A DNA stretch of 64,000 nt from Antedon mediterranea. Lineage: Eukaryota; Echinodermata; Crinoidea; Comatulida; Antedonidae. The DNA lies in the NCBI RefSeq assembly GCF_964355755.1, contig NC_092671.1, positions 25,852,070-25,916,069 on the forward strand. Direction: 5' to 3'. Positions 25,488 through 44,783 of the stretch are shown here, in pieces. The notes beneath the pieces were generated by a model, which worked only from the letters and a program-made list of their open reading frames with translations, did not search any database and was not told where the DNA came from. The position numbers and the translations under genes were made by a program. Numbering within the stretch: the stretch's first letter is position 1; each line of letters opens with the position of its first letter.

Positions 25488-26315
25488 CTACATGTGGCGT
25501 TTCATGTGAAGAGACAAATGATCAGAACGAGAGAAAGCTCGTTCGCATAGATGACACTTGAAAGGTCGATCACCAGTGTGTTTACGATAATGCCTGGTTA
25601 GCTCATCAGATCGTGCAAACTTCCAGCCACATCCTTTCCAGTTGCAAGCATAAGGTTTTTCTCCTGTGTGCGTTCGGAGATGAGCTTTCAGGTGCGAGCT
25701 CTTTGTGTAGGTCTTGTTACAGCCTGGGTGTGAACATGTATGTGTCGTTGTTCTTTTCCTTCCCCATGTTCTGCGCTCTTTCCTTCGGTTCACCTGTAGA
25801 TTCTGAAGTGGTTGTGACGTCAGAACACTTTCATTTGAAGAGTTGATGAGCAGGTCCATGAGTGGTGAAGTTGGAATAGAAACAGTCAAATGTGTAAGGT
25901 CAGAGGGTGCAAAAACATTATCCATATCTGACCGCATAAGTGGACTGTGCGGTTCCTGTTTTATCGCCATGCCCATTGATGAATCGTCAATATAACGTTT
26001 CTGTTGATCTGCGTTAGAATTGTTCAAGATAAAGTCCAAGTCGAGCAAATTATCGTAGCAGTCCGCAATGGATGATGCGGGTGGGGACGAACGCATACTC
26101 GACGAACAGTCACTGACCGATGCTAGGCTGTTTGGTGAACATGTCTCTGTGCGTTGTTGACCTACCATGCTGTGATCCCAGTCGTGTAATAGCGACTCAA
26201 CATCATTTAAAACCTGTGAGGGTAAAACATACGGAGGTTGATAAGTCATTTGTGGCATATAAATCCTCGGCACATAATAATATGGTGTTTCCCCGCAGTA
26301 ATAGTGGTAAGCCAT
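25488..26315 (-). CDS. KLF-type zinc finger protein, full-length copy 4
   Basis: 275 aa with Q253K just before the first cysteine of finger 3, plus a synonymous change in the next codon. Complete unit with promoter-like and poly(A) sequences. The gene is followed upstream by W, U1, U2 and U3 blocks with no KLF until 29274. Confidence 0.88.
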   Translation of the reverse strand: MAYHYYCGETPYYYVPRIYMPQMTYQPPYVLPSQVLNDVESLLHDWDHSMVGQQRTETCSPNSLASVSDCSSSMRSSPPASSIADCYDNLLDLDFILNNSNADQQKRYIDDSSMGMAIKQEPHSPLMRSDMDNVFAPSDLTHLTVSIPTSPLMDLLINSSNESVLTSQPLQNLQVNRRKERRTWGRKRTTTHTCSHPGCNKTYTKSSHLKAHLRTHTGEKPYACNWKGCGWKFARSDELTRHYRKHTGDRPFKCHLCERAFSRSDHLSLHMKRHM

Positions 26316-26399
26316 TTCTATACGTCCCCGCACTACGATTTTTTCAAACAGAATGTGTGATTGCTAAAGCCTTGTTGGAATTTAAGGTACAGGTGAATC

Positions 26400-29226
26400 A
26401 TTGAATTATCATATAATTTGCGGACCATGACCGAAGCACTTCCGCTTCGATCTATTCGACGAAAATAAAAAAAGGATAACTATTTTCTGCTTTATACTTA
26501 ATTTAATGTAATGGTGATCTAATAACAGGCGTAACAACACATAATACATATTGTAGTTTAATACTGGCTTAAATATTTTTGTTTTATATAAACTGTATTC
26601 TAAAAAATAGTTCTTTTCTAATGAAGAATCTGGGAAGTTTACAATCAAGCAACAACACCACATTCTACGTGAATTCTGCTGTACGTGAACTAGCCTTAAT
26701 ACCGCCTGATTACGGTATATAGGCCTATCAGTATTAGCTTCAGAATAAATGACGACGCATTTGTTGTACCTTGATAGACAGAGCCCCAAGCAGACAGCCC
26801 ACATTACAGATAATCTGTTCTGCAGCACAATACAACTGTACACGCGGTGTGATTCAACTAAAAGCAGTAAAAAGATTTTGGCACACAAGGCGTATCATAT
26901 AATTTGCGGACCATGACCGAAGCACTTCCGCTTCGATCTATTCGACGAAAATCAAAAAAGGATAACTATTTTCTGCTTTATACTTAATTTAATGTAATGG
27001 TGATCTAATAACAGGCGTAACAACACATAATACATATTGTAGTTTAATACTGGCTTAAATATTTTTGTTTTATATAAACTGTATTCTAAAAAATGACAAT
27101 TTAGAACTTAATTTTGCAATAGTACCTAATTTGGCGCCTTAAACCCAAATTAAGTGCGGTACCTCATTTGGCAGTGGTACCTCATTTGGCCTGACACCCC
27201 TACTGTTCTGTATCCCGTTTGTCTTAATTTCCAAGTAAAAATGAGGTACCACCACGTAACTCCTTATGATTAGGCCTATTATCATAGAAGAGTACTATAC
27301 GGACGTCGTACCTGGAAATCACGGGAATTCAGTGTTTGTTGACCAATCATTTTTTAAAGAGCCGTATCTGACCATTGCATTGCCCAGTCTGTAAAATTAC
27401 AGCAGGCCTACTTTATATTATTGTGTTTTCCCTGTTTATCGATACCATGAAGGAAAACGTTTTTGTTCAATCAGAAAACTTTGCGAGATTTTTTTTAATG
27501 GATATTATAATTTATAGTTAGTCACCTGATTTTTGTGGCAAATCATTAATAGTTTTGACATTGTTAGGGTTAGGGTTCCAACGAAATGAAGAATCTGGGA
27601 AGTTTACAATCAAGCAACAACACCACATTCTACGTGAATTCTGCTGTACGTGAACTAGCCTTAATAACAAGGCGTATCATATAATTTGCGGACCATGACC
27701 GAAGCACTTCCGCTTCGATCTATTCGACACATAATACATATTGTAGTTTAATACTGGCTTAAATATTTTTGTTTTATATAAACTGTATTCTAAAAAATAG
27801 TTCTTTTCTAATGAAGAATCTGGGAAGTTTACAATCAAGCAACAACACCACATTCTACGTGAATTCTGCTGTACGTGAACTAGCCTTAATACCGCCTGAT
27901 TACGGTATATAGGCCTATCAGTATTAGCTTCAGAATAAATGACGACGCATTTGTTGTACCTTGATAGACAGAGCCCCAAGCAGACAGCCCACATTACAGA
28001 TAATCTGTTCTGCAGCACAATACAACTGTACACGCGGTGTGATTCAACTAAAAGCAGTAAAAAGATTTTGGCACACAAGGCGTATCATATAATTTTCGGA
28101 CCATGACCGAAGCACTTCCGCTTCGATCTATTCGACGAAAATCAAAAAAGAATAACTATTTTCTGCTTTATAATACTTAATTTAATGTAATGGTGATCTA
28201 ATAACAGGCGTAACAACACATAATACATATTGTAGTTTAATACTGGCTTAAATATTTTTGTTTTATATAAACTGTATTCTAAAAAATGACAATTTAGAAC
28301 TTAATTTTGCAATAGTACCTAATTTGGCGCCTTAAACGCCAAATTAAGTGCGGTACCTCATTTGGCAGTGGTATTTCATTTGGCGTGACACCCCTACTGT
28401 TCTGTATCCCGTTTGTCTTAATTTCCAAGTAAAAATGAGGTACCACCACGTAACTCCTTATGATTAGGCCTATTATCATAGAAGAGTACTATACGGACGT
28501 CGTACCTGGAAATCACGGGAATTCAGTGTTTGTTGACCAATCATTTTTTAAAGAGCCGTATCTGACCATTGCATTGCCCAGTCTGTAAAATTACAGCAGG
28601 CCTACTTTATATTATTGTGTTTTCCCTGTTTATCGATACCATGAAGGAAAACGTTTTTGTTCAATCAGAAAACTTTGCGAGATTTTTTTTAATGGATATT
28701 ATAATTTATAGTTAGTCACCTGATTTTTGTGGCAAATCATTAATAGTTTTGACATTGTTAGGGTTAGGGACTATAAGACAGATTTTGGTTGCATGATTGT
28801 GGAAAACCATCAATGTGGGTTTTTCTTCATACAAGCTACAGCCAAAATATAATAGGGGTATATATTTTTTCAAAGTCATCGTCAAACGCTGAGAGTCAAT
28901 ACAGTATTTCAAACGCATTCTTTCACCTCTAATTGCTCACATTTAATTAATAATAATACTGAAATAAATTCAAGAAAACATTAACTTATTGTGTTTTGTT
29001 TTATTTATTGATCGTTGTTTATCGTTTGTAAACCACAGAAAACCACAACTATAAAGAATAAAACATAAATTCACAAAATGCAACAAATTAATACAGTATT
29101 TGCGAGTGCAATCATGAAACATTAATATTATAAGTACTTTATCGAAACATATAAAAATAATTGTGCAGATAATAGCACGTTGATATAAAATTCGTTCTAT
29201 TTACAAGGAATTCATTTAATATTTAA
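26400..29226. repeat. KLF-free stretch of array modules
   Basis: Order: U1, W, U1, U2, U3, a short chimeric joint (27565-27740), W, U1, U2, U3, U4. It includes two U1 promoter-like blocks with no frame behind them. The 159- and 133-codon frames at 26888-26409 and 28078-27677 are translations of W plus U1 and have no recognised domain. Confidence 0.7.
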
Positions 29227-29273
29227 ATTTATTTCAAACGAGTTTTATCCGGAAGATTCGGTAATTGAGTTGT

Positions 29274-30149
<876 letters not shown>

Positions 30150-30299
30150 CTAAAGCCTTGTTGGAATTTAAGGTACAGGTGAATCATTGAATTATCATAT
30201 AATTTGCGGACCATGACCGAAGCACTTCCGCTTCGATCTATTCGACGAAAATAAAAAAAAGGATAACTATTTTCTGCTTTATACTTAATTTAATGTAAT

Positions 30300-30873
30300 A
30301 ATAATAATAATAAATGAAGACTTATATAGCGCCGGTATCCTCCACCCATGTGGCGCTCATGGCGCTTTGTGCATTAACAACGTGCGAGAACATCAGCGAA
30401 TAGCGACGTCTTTAGGTTGGTCTTGAAACTGTTTTGACTAGTTGAGCATTTAACTGTTGCTGGTAAGCTGTTCCATACACTTGCGGCCGCAACGTAAAAA
30501 GATCTCTGACCCCACTGATTTTTCGCTCTACGCTCTTGAAGAAGGTTTTGTGACAATGATCGTAGGCCTCTGCGGGATGATTCGTAACGATCCACAAGGT
30601 CAGATAAATAAGCAGGAGCACTGTAATTTAGGATCTTGAATACAAACAACGCAAGTTTGTACTTAATACGTTGTTGAACAGGCAACCAATGCAAATCCAT
30701 CAGGACAGGAGTTATGTGAGCGTTTGATTTTGTATAAGTTACAATTCTAGCTGCCATATTTTGCAAGCGCTGCAAACGTTGTATTTGAGATTTTGGTATG
30801 CCAAACAACAAGGCATTACCAATGTCAATTTTAGAAGTGACAAATGAGTGTACAATCAATTCAGCTGTTTTCT
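30300..30873 (-). mobile_element. 5'-truncated L2/CR1-type LINE fragment
   Basis: A 574-bp insertion in a U1 block. TGTAAT flanks it on both sides (30294-30299 and 30874-30879), a target duplication of a site that is single in empty units. On the minus strand it encodes the end of a reverse transcriptase ORF: HSFVTSKIDIGNALLFG, QRLQRLQNMAARIVT, HWLPVQQRIKYKL, APAYLSDLV, and WNSLPATVK, with the stop near 30374. The 3' tail is a GCGCTATATAAGTC motif followed by TTATTATTATTAT, typical of the L2/CR1 group. It is in frame with array sequence upstream, giving an accidental 292-codon chimera. Confidence 0.9.
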
Positions 30874-31544
30874 TGTAATGGTGATCTAATAACAGGCGTA
30901 ACAACACATAATACATATTGTAGTTTAATACTGGCTTAAATATTTTTGTTTTATATAAACTGTATTCTAAAAAATAGTTCTTTTCTAATGAAGAATCTGG
31001 GAAGTTTACAATCAAGCAACAACACCACATTCTACGTGAATTCTGCTGTACGTGAACTAGCCTTAATACCGCCTGATTACGGTATATAGGCCTATCAGTA
31101 TTAGCTTCAGAATAAATGACGACGCATTTGTTGTACCTTGATAGACAGAGCCCCAAGCAGACAGCCCACATTACAGATAATCTGTTCTGCAGCACAATAC
31201 AACTGTACAGCGGTGATTCAACTAAAAGCAGTAAAAAGATTTTGGCACACAAGGCGTATCATATAATTTGCGGACCATGACCGAAGCACTTCCGCTTCGA
31301 TCTATTCGACGAAAATCAAAAAAGGATAACTATTTTCTGCTTTATACTTAATTTAATGTAATGGTGATCTAATAACAGGCGTAACAACACATAATACATA
31401 TTGTAGTTTAATACTGGCTTAAATATTTTTGTTTTATATAAACTGTAGGCCTATTCTAAAAAATGACAATTTAGAACTTAATTTTGCAATAGTACCTAAT
31501 TTGGCGCCTTAAACGCCAAATTAAGTGCGGTACCTCATTTGATT

Positions 31545-31626
31545 GAGGTTGATAAGTCATTTGTGGCATATAAATCCTCGGCACATAATAATATGGTGTT
31601 TCCCCGCAGTAATAGTGGTAAGCCAT
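31545..31626 (-). pseudogene. KLF 5' stub
   Basis: Only the first 27 or so codons ([20 protein letters not shown] and on) remain, joined to U2-block sequence at a TTGATTGAGGTTG junction. The U1 promoter-like block upstream is intact. Confidence 0.8.
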
Positions 31627-32479
31627 TTCTATACGTCCCCGCACTACGATTTTTTCAAACAGAATGTGTGATTGCTAAAGCCTTGTTGGAATTTAAGGTA
31701 CAGGTGAATCATTGAATTATCATATAATTTGCGGACCATGACCGAAGCACTTCCGCTTCGATCTATTCGACGAAAATAAAAAAAAAGGATAACTATTCTC
31801 TGCTTTATACTTAATTTAATATAATGGTGATCTAATAACAGGCGTAACAACACATAATACATATTGTAGTTGAATACTGGCTTAAATATTTTTGTTTTAT
31901 ATAAACTGTATTCTAAAAAATAGTTCTTTTCTAATGAAGAATCTGGGAAGTTTACAATCAAGCAACAACACCACATTCTACGTGAATTCTGCTGTACGTG
32001 AACTAGCCTTAATACCGCCTGATTACGGTATATAGGCCTACAGTATTAGCTTCAGAATAAATGACGACGCATTTGTTGTACCTTGATAGACAGAGCCCCA
32101 AGCAGACAGCCCACATTACAGATAATCTGTTCTGCAGCACAATACAACTGTACACGCGGTGATTCAACTAAAAGCAGTAAAAAGATTTTGGCACACAAGG
32201 CGTATCATATAATTTGCGGACCATGACCGAAGCACTTCCGCTTCGATCTATTCGACGAAAATCAAAAAAGGATAACTATTTTCTGCTTTATACTTAATTT
32301 AATGTAATGGTGATCTAATAACAGGCGTAACAACACATAATACATATTGTAGTTTATTACTGGCTTAAATATTTTTGTTTTATATAAACTGTATTCTAAA
32401 AAATGACAATTTAGAACTTAATTTTGCAATAGTACCTAATTTGGCGCCTTAAACGCCAAATTAAGTGCGGTTGAGTTGT

Positions 32480-33355
<876 letters not shown>

Positions 33356-33894
33356 CTAAAGCCTTGTTGGAATTTAAGGTACAGGTGAATCATTGAATTA
33401 TCATATAATTTGCGGACCATGACCGAAGCACTTCCGCTTCGATCTATTCGACGAAAATAAAAAAAAGGATAACTATTTTCTGCTTTATACTTAATTTAAT
33501 GTAATGGTGATCTAATAACAGGCGTAACAACACATAATACATATTGTAGTTGAATACTGGCTTAAATATTTTTGTTTTATATAAACTGTATTCTAAAAAA
33601 TAGTTCTTTTCTAATGAAGAATCTGGGAAGTTTACAATCAAGCAACAACACCACATTCTACGTGAATTCTGCTGTACGTGAACTAGCCTTAATACCGCCT
33701 GATTACGGTATATAGGCCTACAGTATTAGCTTCAGAATAAATGACGACGCATTTGTTGTACCTTGATAGACAGAGCCCCAAGCAGACAGCCCACATTACA
33801 GATAATCTGTTCTGCAGCACAATACAACATTTAATTAATAATATACTGAAATAAATTCGAGAAAACATTAACTTATTGTGTTTTGTTTTATTTA

Positions 33895-34386
33895 GTGCGA
33901 GAACATCAGCGAATAGCGACGTCTTTAGGTTGGTCTTGAAACTGTTTTGACTAGTTGAGCATTTAACTGTTGCTGGTAAGCTGTTCCATACACTTGCGGC
34001 CGCAACGTAAAAAGATCTCTGACCCCACTGATTTTTCGCTCTACGCTCTTGAAGAAGGTTTTGTGACAATGATCGTAGGCCTCTGCGGGATGATTCGTAA
34101 CGATCCACAAGGTCAGATAAATAAGCAGGAGCACTGTAATTTAGGATCTTGAATACAAACAACGCAAGTTTGTACTTAATACGTTGTTGAACAGGCAACC
34201 AATGCAAATCCATCAGGACAGGAGTTATGTGAGCGTTTGATTTTGTATAAGTTACAATTCTAGCTGCCATATTTTGCAAGCGCTGCAAACGTTGTATTTG
34301 AGATTTTGGTATGCCAAACAACAAGGCATTACCAATGTCAATTTTAGAAGTGACAAATGAGTGTACAATCAATTCAGCTGTTTTCT
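33895..34386 (-). mobile_element. LINE fragment, duplicated copy lacking its 3' tail
   Basis: Matches 30382-30873. The 3' untranslated part and the TTA tail are absent because the duplication breakpoint lies inside the element. The right-hand boundary with array sequence is the same as in the first copy, showing it was copied with the unit and not inserted again. The 358-codon open frame through it (34765-33689) is a chimera. Confidence 0.88.
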
Positions 34387-35057
34387 TGTAATGGTGATCT
34401 AATAACAGGCGTAACAACACATAATACATATTGTAGTTTAATACTGGCTTAAATATTTTTGTTTTATATAAACTGTATTCTAAAAAATAGTTCTTTTCTA
34501 ATGAAGAATCTGGGAAGTTTACAATCAAGCAACAACACCACATTCTACGTGAATTCTGCTGTACGTGAACTAGCCTTAATACCGCCTGATTACGGTATAT
34601 AGGCCTATCAGTATTAGCTTCAGAATAAATGACGACGCATTTGTTGTACCTTGATAGACAGAGCCCCAAGCAGACAGCCCACATTACAGATAATCTGTTC
34701 TGCAGCACAATACAACTGTACAGCGGTGATTCAACTAAAAGCAGTAAAAAGATTTTGGCACACAAGGCGTATCATATAATTTGCGGACCATGACCGAAGC
34801 ACTTCCGCTTCGATCTATTCGACGAAAATCAAAAAAGGATAACTATTTTCTGCTTTATACTTAATTTAATGTAATGGTGATCTAATAACAGGCGTAACAA
34901 CACATAATACATATTGTAGTTTAATACTGGCTTAAATATTTTTGTTTTATATAAACTGTAGGCCTATTCTAAAAAATGACAATTTAGAACTTAATTTTGC
35001 AATAGTACCTAATTTGGCGCCTTAAACGCCAAATTAAGTGCGGTACCTCATTTGATT

Positions 35058-35139
35058 GAGGTTGATAAGTCATTTGTGGCATATAAATCCTCGGCACATA
35101 ATAATATGGTGTTTCCCCGCAGTAATAGTGGTAAGCCAT
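35058..35139 (-). pseudogene. KLF 5' stub, duplicated
   Basis: The copy of the stub at 31545-31626, offset by 3,513 bp, with the same junction to the U2 block. Confidence 0.8.
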
Positions 35140-35992
35140 TTCTATACGTCCCCGCACTACGATTTTTTCAAACAGAATGTGTGATTGCTAAAGCCTTGTT
35201 GGAATTTAAGGTACAGGTGAATCATTGAATTATCATATAATTTGCGGACCATGACCGAAGCACTTCCGCTTCGATCTATTCGACGAAAATAAAAAAAAAG
35301 GATAACTATTCTCTGCTTTATACTTAATTTAATATAATGGTGATCTAATAACAGGCGTAACAACACATAATACATATTGTAGTTGAATACTGGCTTAAAT
35401 ATTTTTGTTTTATATAAACTGTATTCTAAAAAATAGTTCTTTTCTAATGAAGAATCTGGGAAGTTTACAATCAAGCAACAACACCACATTCTACGTGAAT
35501 TCTGCTGTACGTGAACTAGCCTTAATACCGCCTGATTACGGTATATAGGCCTACAGTATTAGCTTCAGAATAAATGACGACGCATTTGTTGTACCTTGAT
35601 AGACAGAGCCCCAAGCAGACAGCCCACATTACAGATAATCTGTTCTGCAGCACAATACAACTGTACACGCGGTGATTCAACTAAAAGCAGTAAAAAGATT
35701 TTGGCACACAAGGCGTATCATATAATTTGCGGACCATGACCGAAGCACTTCCGCTTCGATCTATTCGACGAAAATCAAAAAAGGATAACTATTTTCTGCT
35801 TTATACTTAATTTAATGTAATGGTGATCTAATAACAGGCGTAACAACACATAATACATATTGTAGTTTATTACTGGCTTAAATATTTTTGTTTTATATAA
35901 ACTGTATTCTAAAAAATGACAATTTAGAACTTAATTTTGCAATAGTACCTAATTTGGCGCCTTAAACGCCAAATTAAGTGCGGTTGAGTTGT

Positions 35993-36874
<882 letters not shown>

Positions 36875-37679
36875 CTAAAGCCTTGTTGGAATTTAAGGTA
36901 CAGGTGAATCATTGAATTATCATATAATTTGCGGACCATGACCGAAGCACTTCCGCTTCGATCTATTCGACGAAAATAAAAAAAAGGATAACTATTTTCT
37001 GCTTTATACTTAATTTAATGTAATGGTGATCTAATAACAGGCGTAACAACACATAATACATATTGTAGTTGAATACTGGCTTAAATATTTTTGTTTTATA
37101 TAAACTGTATTCTAAAAAATAGTTCTTTTCTAATGAAGAATCTGGGAAGTTTACAATCAAGCAACAACACCACATTCTACGTGAATTCTGCTGTACGTGA
37201 ACTAGCCTTAATACCGCCTGATTACGGTATATAGGCCTACAGTATTAGCTTCAGAATAAATGACGACGCATTTGTTGTACCTTGATAGACAGAGCCCCAA
37301 GCAGACAGCCCACATTACAGATAATCTGTTCTGCAGCACAATACAACATTTAATTAATAATATACTGAAATAAATTCGAGAAAACATTAACTTATTGTGT
37401 TTTGTTTTATTTATTGATCGTTGTTTATCGTTTGTAAACCACAGAAAACCACAACTATAAAGAATAAAACATAAATTCACAAAATGCAACAAATTAATAC
37501 AGTATTTGCGAGTGCAATCATGAAACATTAATATTATAAGTACTTTATCGAAACATATAAAAATAATTGTGCAGATAATAGCACGTTGATATAAAATTCG
37601 TTCTATTTACAAGGAATTCATTTAATATTTAAATTTATTTCAAACGAGTTTTATCCGGAAGATTCGGTAATTGAGTTAT

Positions 37680-37982
<303 letters not shown>

Positions 37983-38034
37983 CTAAAGCCTTGTTGGAAT
38001 TTAAGGTACAGGTGAATCATTGAATTATCATATA

Positions 38035-39345
38035 ATTTGCGGACCATGACCGAAGCACTTCCGCTTCGATCTATTCGACGAAAATAAAAAAAAGGATAAC
38101 TATTTTCTGCTTTATACTTAATTTAATGTAATGGTGATCTAATAACAGGCGTAACAACACATAATACATATTGTAGTTGAATACTGGCTTAAATATTTTT
38201 GTTTTATATAAACTGTATTCTAAAAAATAGTTCTTTTCTAATGAAGAATCTGGGAAGTTTACAATCAAGCAACAACACCACATTCTACGTGAATTCTGCT
38301 GTACGTGAACTAGCCTTAATACCGCCTGATTACGGTATATAGGCCTACAGTATTAGCTTCAGAATAAATGACGACGCATTTGTTGTACCTTGATAGACAG
38401 AGCCCCAAGCAGACAGCCCACATTACAGATAATCTGTTCTGCAGCACAATACAACTGTACACGCGGTGATTCAACTAAAAGCAGTAAAAAGATTTTGGCA
38501 CACAAGGCGTATCATATAATTTGCGGACCATGACCGAAGCACTTCCGCTTCGATCTATTCGACGAAAATCAAAAAAAGCATAACTATTTTCTGCTTTATA
38601 CTTAATTTAATGTAATGGTGATCTAATAACAGGCGTAACAACACATAATACATATTGTAGTTTAATACTGGCTTAAATATTTTTGTTTTATATAAACTGT
38701 ATTCTAAAAAATGACAATTTAGAACTTAATTTTGCAATAGTACCTAATTTGGCGCCTTAAACGCCAAATTAAGTGCGGTACCTCATTTGGCAGTGGTACC
38801 TCATTTGGCGTGACACTCCTACTGTTCTGTATCCCGTTTGTCTTAATTTCCAAGTAAAAATGAGGTACCACCACGTAACTCCTTATGATTAGGCCTATTA
38901 TCATAGAAGAGTACTATACGGACGTCGTACCTGGAAATCACGAGAATTCAGTGTTTGTTGACCAATCATTTTTTAAAGAGCCGTATCTGACCATTGCATT
39001 GCCCTGTCTGTAAAATTACAGCAGGCCTACTTTATATTATTGTGTTTTCCCTGTTTATCGATACCATGAAGGAAAACGTTTTTGTTCAATCAGAAAATTT
39101 TGCGAGATTTTTTTAATGGATATTATAATTTATCAAAAAAGGATAACTATTTTCTGCTTTATACTTAATTTAATGTAATGGTGATCTAATAACAGGCGTA
39201 ACAACACATAATACATATTGTAGTTTATTACTGGCTTAAATATTTTTGTTTTATATAAACTGTATTCTAAAAAATGACAATTTAGAACTTAATTTTGCAA
39301 TAGTACCTAATTTGGCGCCTTAAACGCCAAATTAAGTGCGGTTGA
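38035..39345. repeat. KLF-free array modules
   Basis: U1, W, U1 and U2 blocks, then a joint near 39133 (AATTTATCAAAAAAGG) that returns to a U1 block and a shortened U2 palindrome before the KLF at 39351. Confidence 0.7.
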
Positions 39346-39350
39346 GTTGT

Positions 39351-40226
<876 letters not shown>

Positions 40227-41031
40227 CTAAAGCCTTGTTGGAATTTAAGGTACAGGTGAATCATTGAATTATCATATAATTTGCGGACCATGACCGAAGC
40301 ACTTCCGCTTCGATCTATTCGACGAAAATAAAAAAAAGGATAACTATTTTCTGCTTTATACTTAATTTAATGTAATGGTGATCTAATAACAGGCGTAACA
40401 ACACATAATACATATTGTAGTTGAATACTGGCTTAAATATTTTTGTTTTATATAAACTGTATTCTAAAAAATAGTTCTTTTCTAATGAAGAATCTGGGAA
40501 GTTTACAATCAAGCAACAACACCACATTCTACGTGAATTCTGCTGTACGTGAACTAGCCTTAATACCGCCTGATTACGGTATATAGGCCTACAGTATTAG
40601 CTTCAGAATAAATGACGACGCATTTGTTGTACCTTGATAGACAGAGCCCCAAGCAGACAGCCCACATTACAGATAATCTGTTCTGCAGCACAATACAACA
40701 TTTAATTAATAATATACTGAAATAAATTCGAGAAAACATTAACTTATTGTGTTTTGTTTTATTTATTGATCGTTGTTTATCGTTTGTAAACCACAGAAAA
40801 CCACAACTATAAAGAATAAAACATAAATTCACAAAATGCAACAAATTAATACAGTATTTGCGAGTGCAATCATGAAACATTAATATTATAAGTACTTTAT
40901 CGAAACATATAAAAATAATTGTGCAGATAATAGCACGTTGATATAAAATTCGTTCTATTTACAAGGAATTCATTTAATATTTAAATTTATTTCAAACGAG
41001 TTTTATCCGGAAGATTCGGTAATTGAGTTAT

Positions 41032-41334
<303 letters not shown>

Positions 41335-42410
41335 CTAAAGCCTTGTTGGAATTTAAGGTACAGGTGAATCATTGAATTATCATATAATTTGCGGACCATG
41401 ACCGAAGCACTTCCGCTTCGATCTATTCGACGAAAATAAAAAAAAGGATAACTATTTTCTGCTTTATACTTAATTTAATGTAATGGTGATCTAATAACAG
41501 GCGTAACAACACATAATACATATTGTAGTTGAATACTGGCTTAAATATTTTTGTTTTATATAAACTGTATTCTAAAAAATAGTTCTTTTCTAATGAAGAA
41601 TCTGGGAAGTTTACAATCAAGCAACAACACCACATTCTACGTGAATTCTGCTGTACGTGAACTAGCCTTAATACCGCCTGATTACGGTATATAGGCCTAC
41701 AGTATTAGCTTCAGAATAAATGACGACGCATTTGTTGTACCTTGATAGACAGAGCCCCAAGCAGACAGCCCACATTACAGATAATCTGTTCTGCAGCACA
41801 ATACAACTGTACACGCGGTGATTCAACTAAAAGCAGTAAAAAGATTTTGGCACACAAGGCGTATCATATAATTTGCGGACCATGACCGAAGCACTTCCGC
41901 TTCGATCTATTCGACGAAAATCAAAAAAGGATAACTATTTTCTGCTTTATACTTAATTTAATGTAATGGTGATCTAATAACAGGCGTAACAACACATAAT
42001 ACATATTGTAGTTTAATACTGGCTTAAATATTTTTGTTTTATATAAACTGTATTCTAAAAAATGACAATTTAGAACTTAATTTTGCAATAGTACCTAATT
42101 TGGCGCCTTAAACGCCAAATTAAGTGCGGTACCTCATTTGGCAGTGGTACCTCATTTGGCGTGACACTCCTACTGTTCTGTATCCCGTTTGTCTTAATTT
42201 CCAAGTAAAAATGAGGTACCACCACGTAACTCCTTATGATTAGGCCTATTATCATAGAAGAGTACTATACGGACGTCGTACCTGGAAATCACGAGAATTC
42301 AGTGTTTGTTGACCAATCATTTTTTAAAGAGCCGTATCTGACCATTGCATTGCCCTGTCTGTAAAATTACAGCAGGCCTACTTTATATTATTGTGTTTTC
42401 CCTGTTTATC

Positions 42411-42872
42411 GATACCATGAAGGAAAACGTTTTTGTTCAATCAGAAAATTTTGCGAGATTTTTTTAATGGATATTATAATTTATAGTTACAGTTAGTCAC
42501 CTGATTTTTGTGGCAAATCATTAATAGTTTTGACATTGTTAGGGTTAGGGACTATAAGACAGATTTTGGTTGCATGATTGTGGAAAACCATCAATGTGGG
42601 TTTTTCTTCATACAAGCTACAGCCAAAATATAATAGGGGTAGATACCATGAAGGAAAACGTTTTTGTTCAATCAGAAAATTTTGCGAGATTTTTTTAATG
42701 GATATTATAATTTATAGTTACAGTTAGTCACCTGATTTTTGTGGCAAATCATTAATAGTTTTGACATTGTTAGGGTTAGGGACTATAAGACAGATTTTGG
42801 TTGCATGATTGTGGAAAACCATCAATGTGGGTTTTTCTTCATACAAGCTACAGCCAAAATATAATAGGGGTA
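42411..42872. repeat. 231-bp tandem duplication in U3
   Basis: GATACCATGAAGGAAAACG starts at 42411 and again at 42642. The segment between is repeated once, which explains why this unit is 2,253 bp against 2,022 bp elsewhere. Confidence 0.85.
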
Positions 42873-43284
42873 TATATTTTTTCAAAGTCATCGTCAAACT
42901 CTGAGAGTCAATACAGTATTTCAAACGCATTCTTTCACCTCTAATTGCTCACATTTAATTAATAATATACTGAAATAAATTCGAGAAAACATTAACTTAT
43001 TGTGTTTTGTTTTATTTATTGATCGTTGTTTATCGTTTGTAAACCACAGAAAACCACAACTATAAAGAATAAAACATAAATTCACAAAATGCAACAAATT
43101 AATACAGTATTTGCGAGTGCAATCATGAAACATTAATATTATAAGTACTTTATCGAAACATATAAAAATAATTGTGCAGATAATAGCACGTTGATATAAA
43201 ATTCGTTCTATTTACAAGGAATTCATTTAATATTTAAATTTATTTCAAACGAGTTTTATCCGGAAGATTCGGTAATTGAGTTGT

Positions 43285-43587
<303 letters not shown>

Positions 43588-44392
43588 CTAAAGCCTTGTT
43601 GGAATTTAAGGTACAGGTGAATCATTGAATTATCATATAATTTGCGGACCATGACCGAAGCACTTCCGCTTCGATCTATTCGACGAAAATAAAAAAAAGG
43701 ATAACTATTTTCTGCTTTATACTTAATTTAATGTAATGGTGATCTAATAACAGGCGTAACAACACATAATACATATTGTAGTTGAATACTGGCTTAAATA
43801 TTTTTGTTTTATATAAACTGTATTCTAAAAAATAGTTCTTTTCTAATGAAGAATCTGGGAAGTTTACAATCAAGCAACAACACCACATTCTACGTGAATT
43901 CTGCTGTACGTGAACTAGCCTTAATACCGCCTGATTACGGTATATAGGCCTACAGTATTAGCTTCAGAATAAATGACGACGCATTTGTTGTACCTTGATA
44001 GACAGAGCCCCAAGCAGACAGCCCACATTACAGATAATCTGTTCTGCAGCACAATACAACATTTAATTAATAATATACTGAAATAAATTCGAGAAAACAT
44101 TAACTTATTGTGTTTTGTTTTATTTATTGATCGTTGTTTATCGTTTGTAAACCACAGAAAACCACAACTATAAAGAATAAAACATAAATTCACAAAATGT
44201 AACAAATTAATACAGTATTTGCGAGTGCAATCATGAAACATTAATATTATAAGTACTTTATCGAAACATATAAAAATAATTGTGCAGATAATAGCACGTT
44301 GATATAAAATTCGTTCTATTTACAAGGAATTCATTTAATATTTAAATTTATTTCAAACGAGTTTTATCCGGAAGATTCGGTAATTGAGTTGT

Positions 44393-44695
<303 letters not shown>

Positions 44696-44783
44696 CTAAA
44701 GCCTTGTTGGAATTTAAGGTACAGGTGAATCATTGAATTATCATATAATTTGCGGACCATGACCGAAGCACTTCCGCTTCGAT

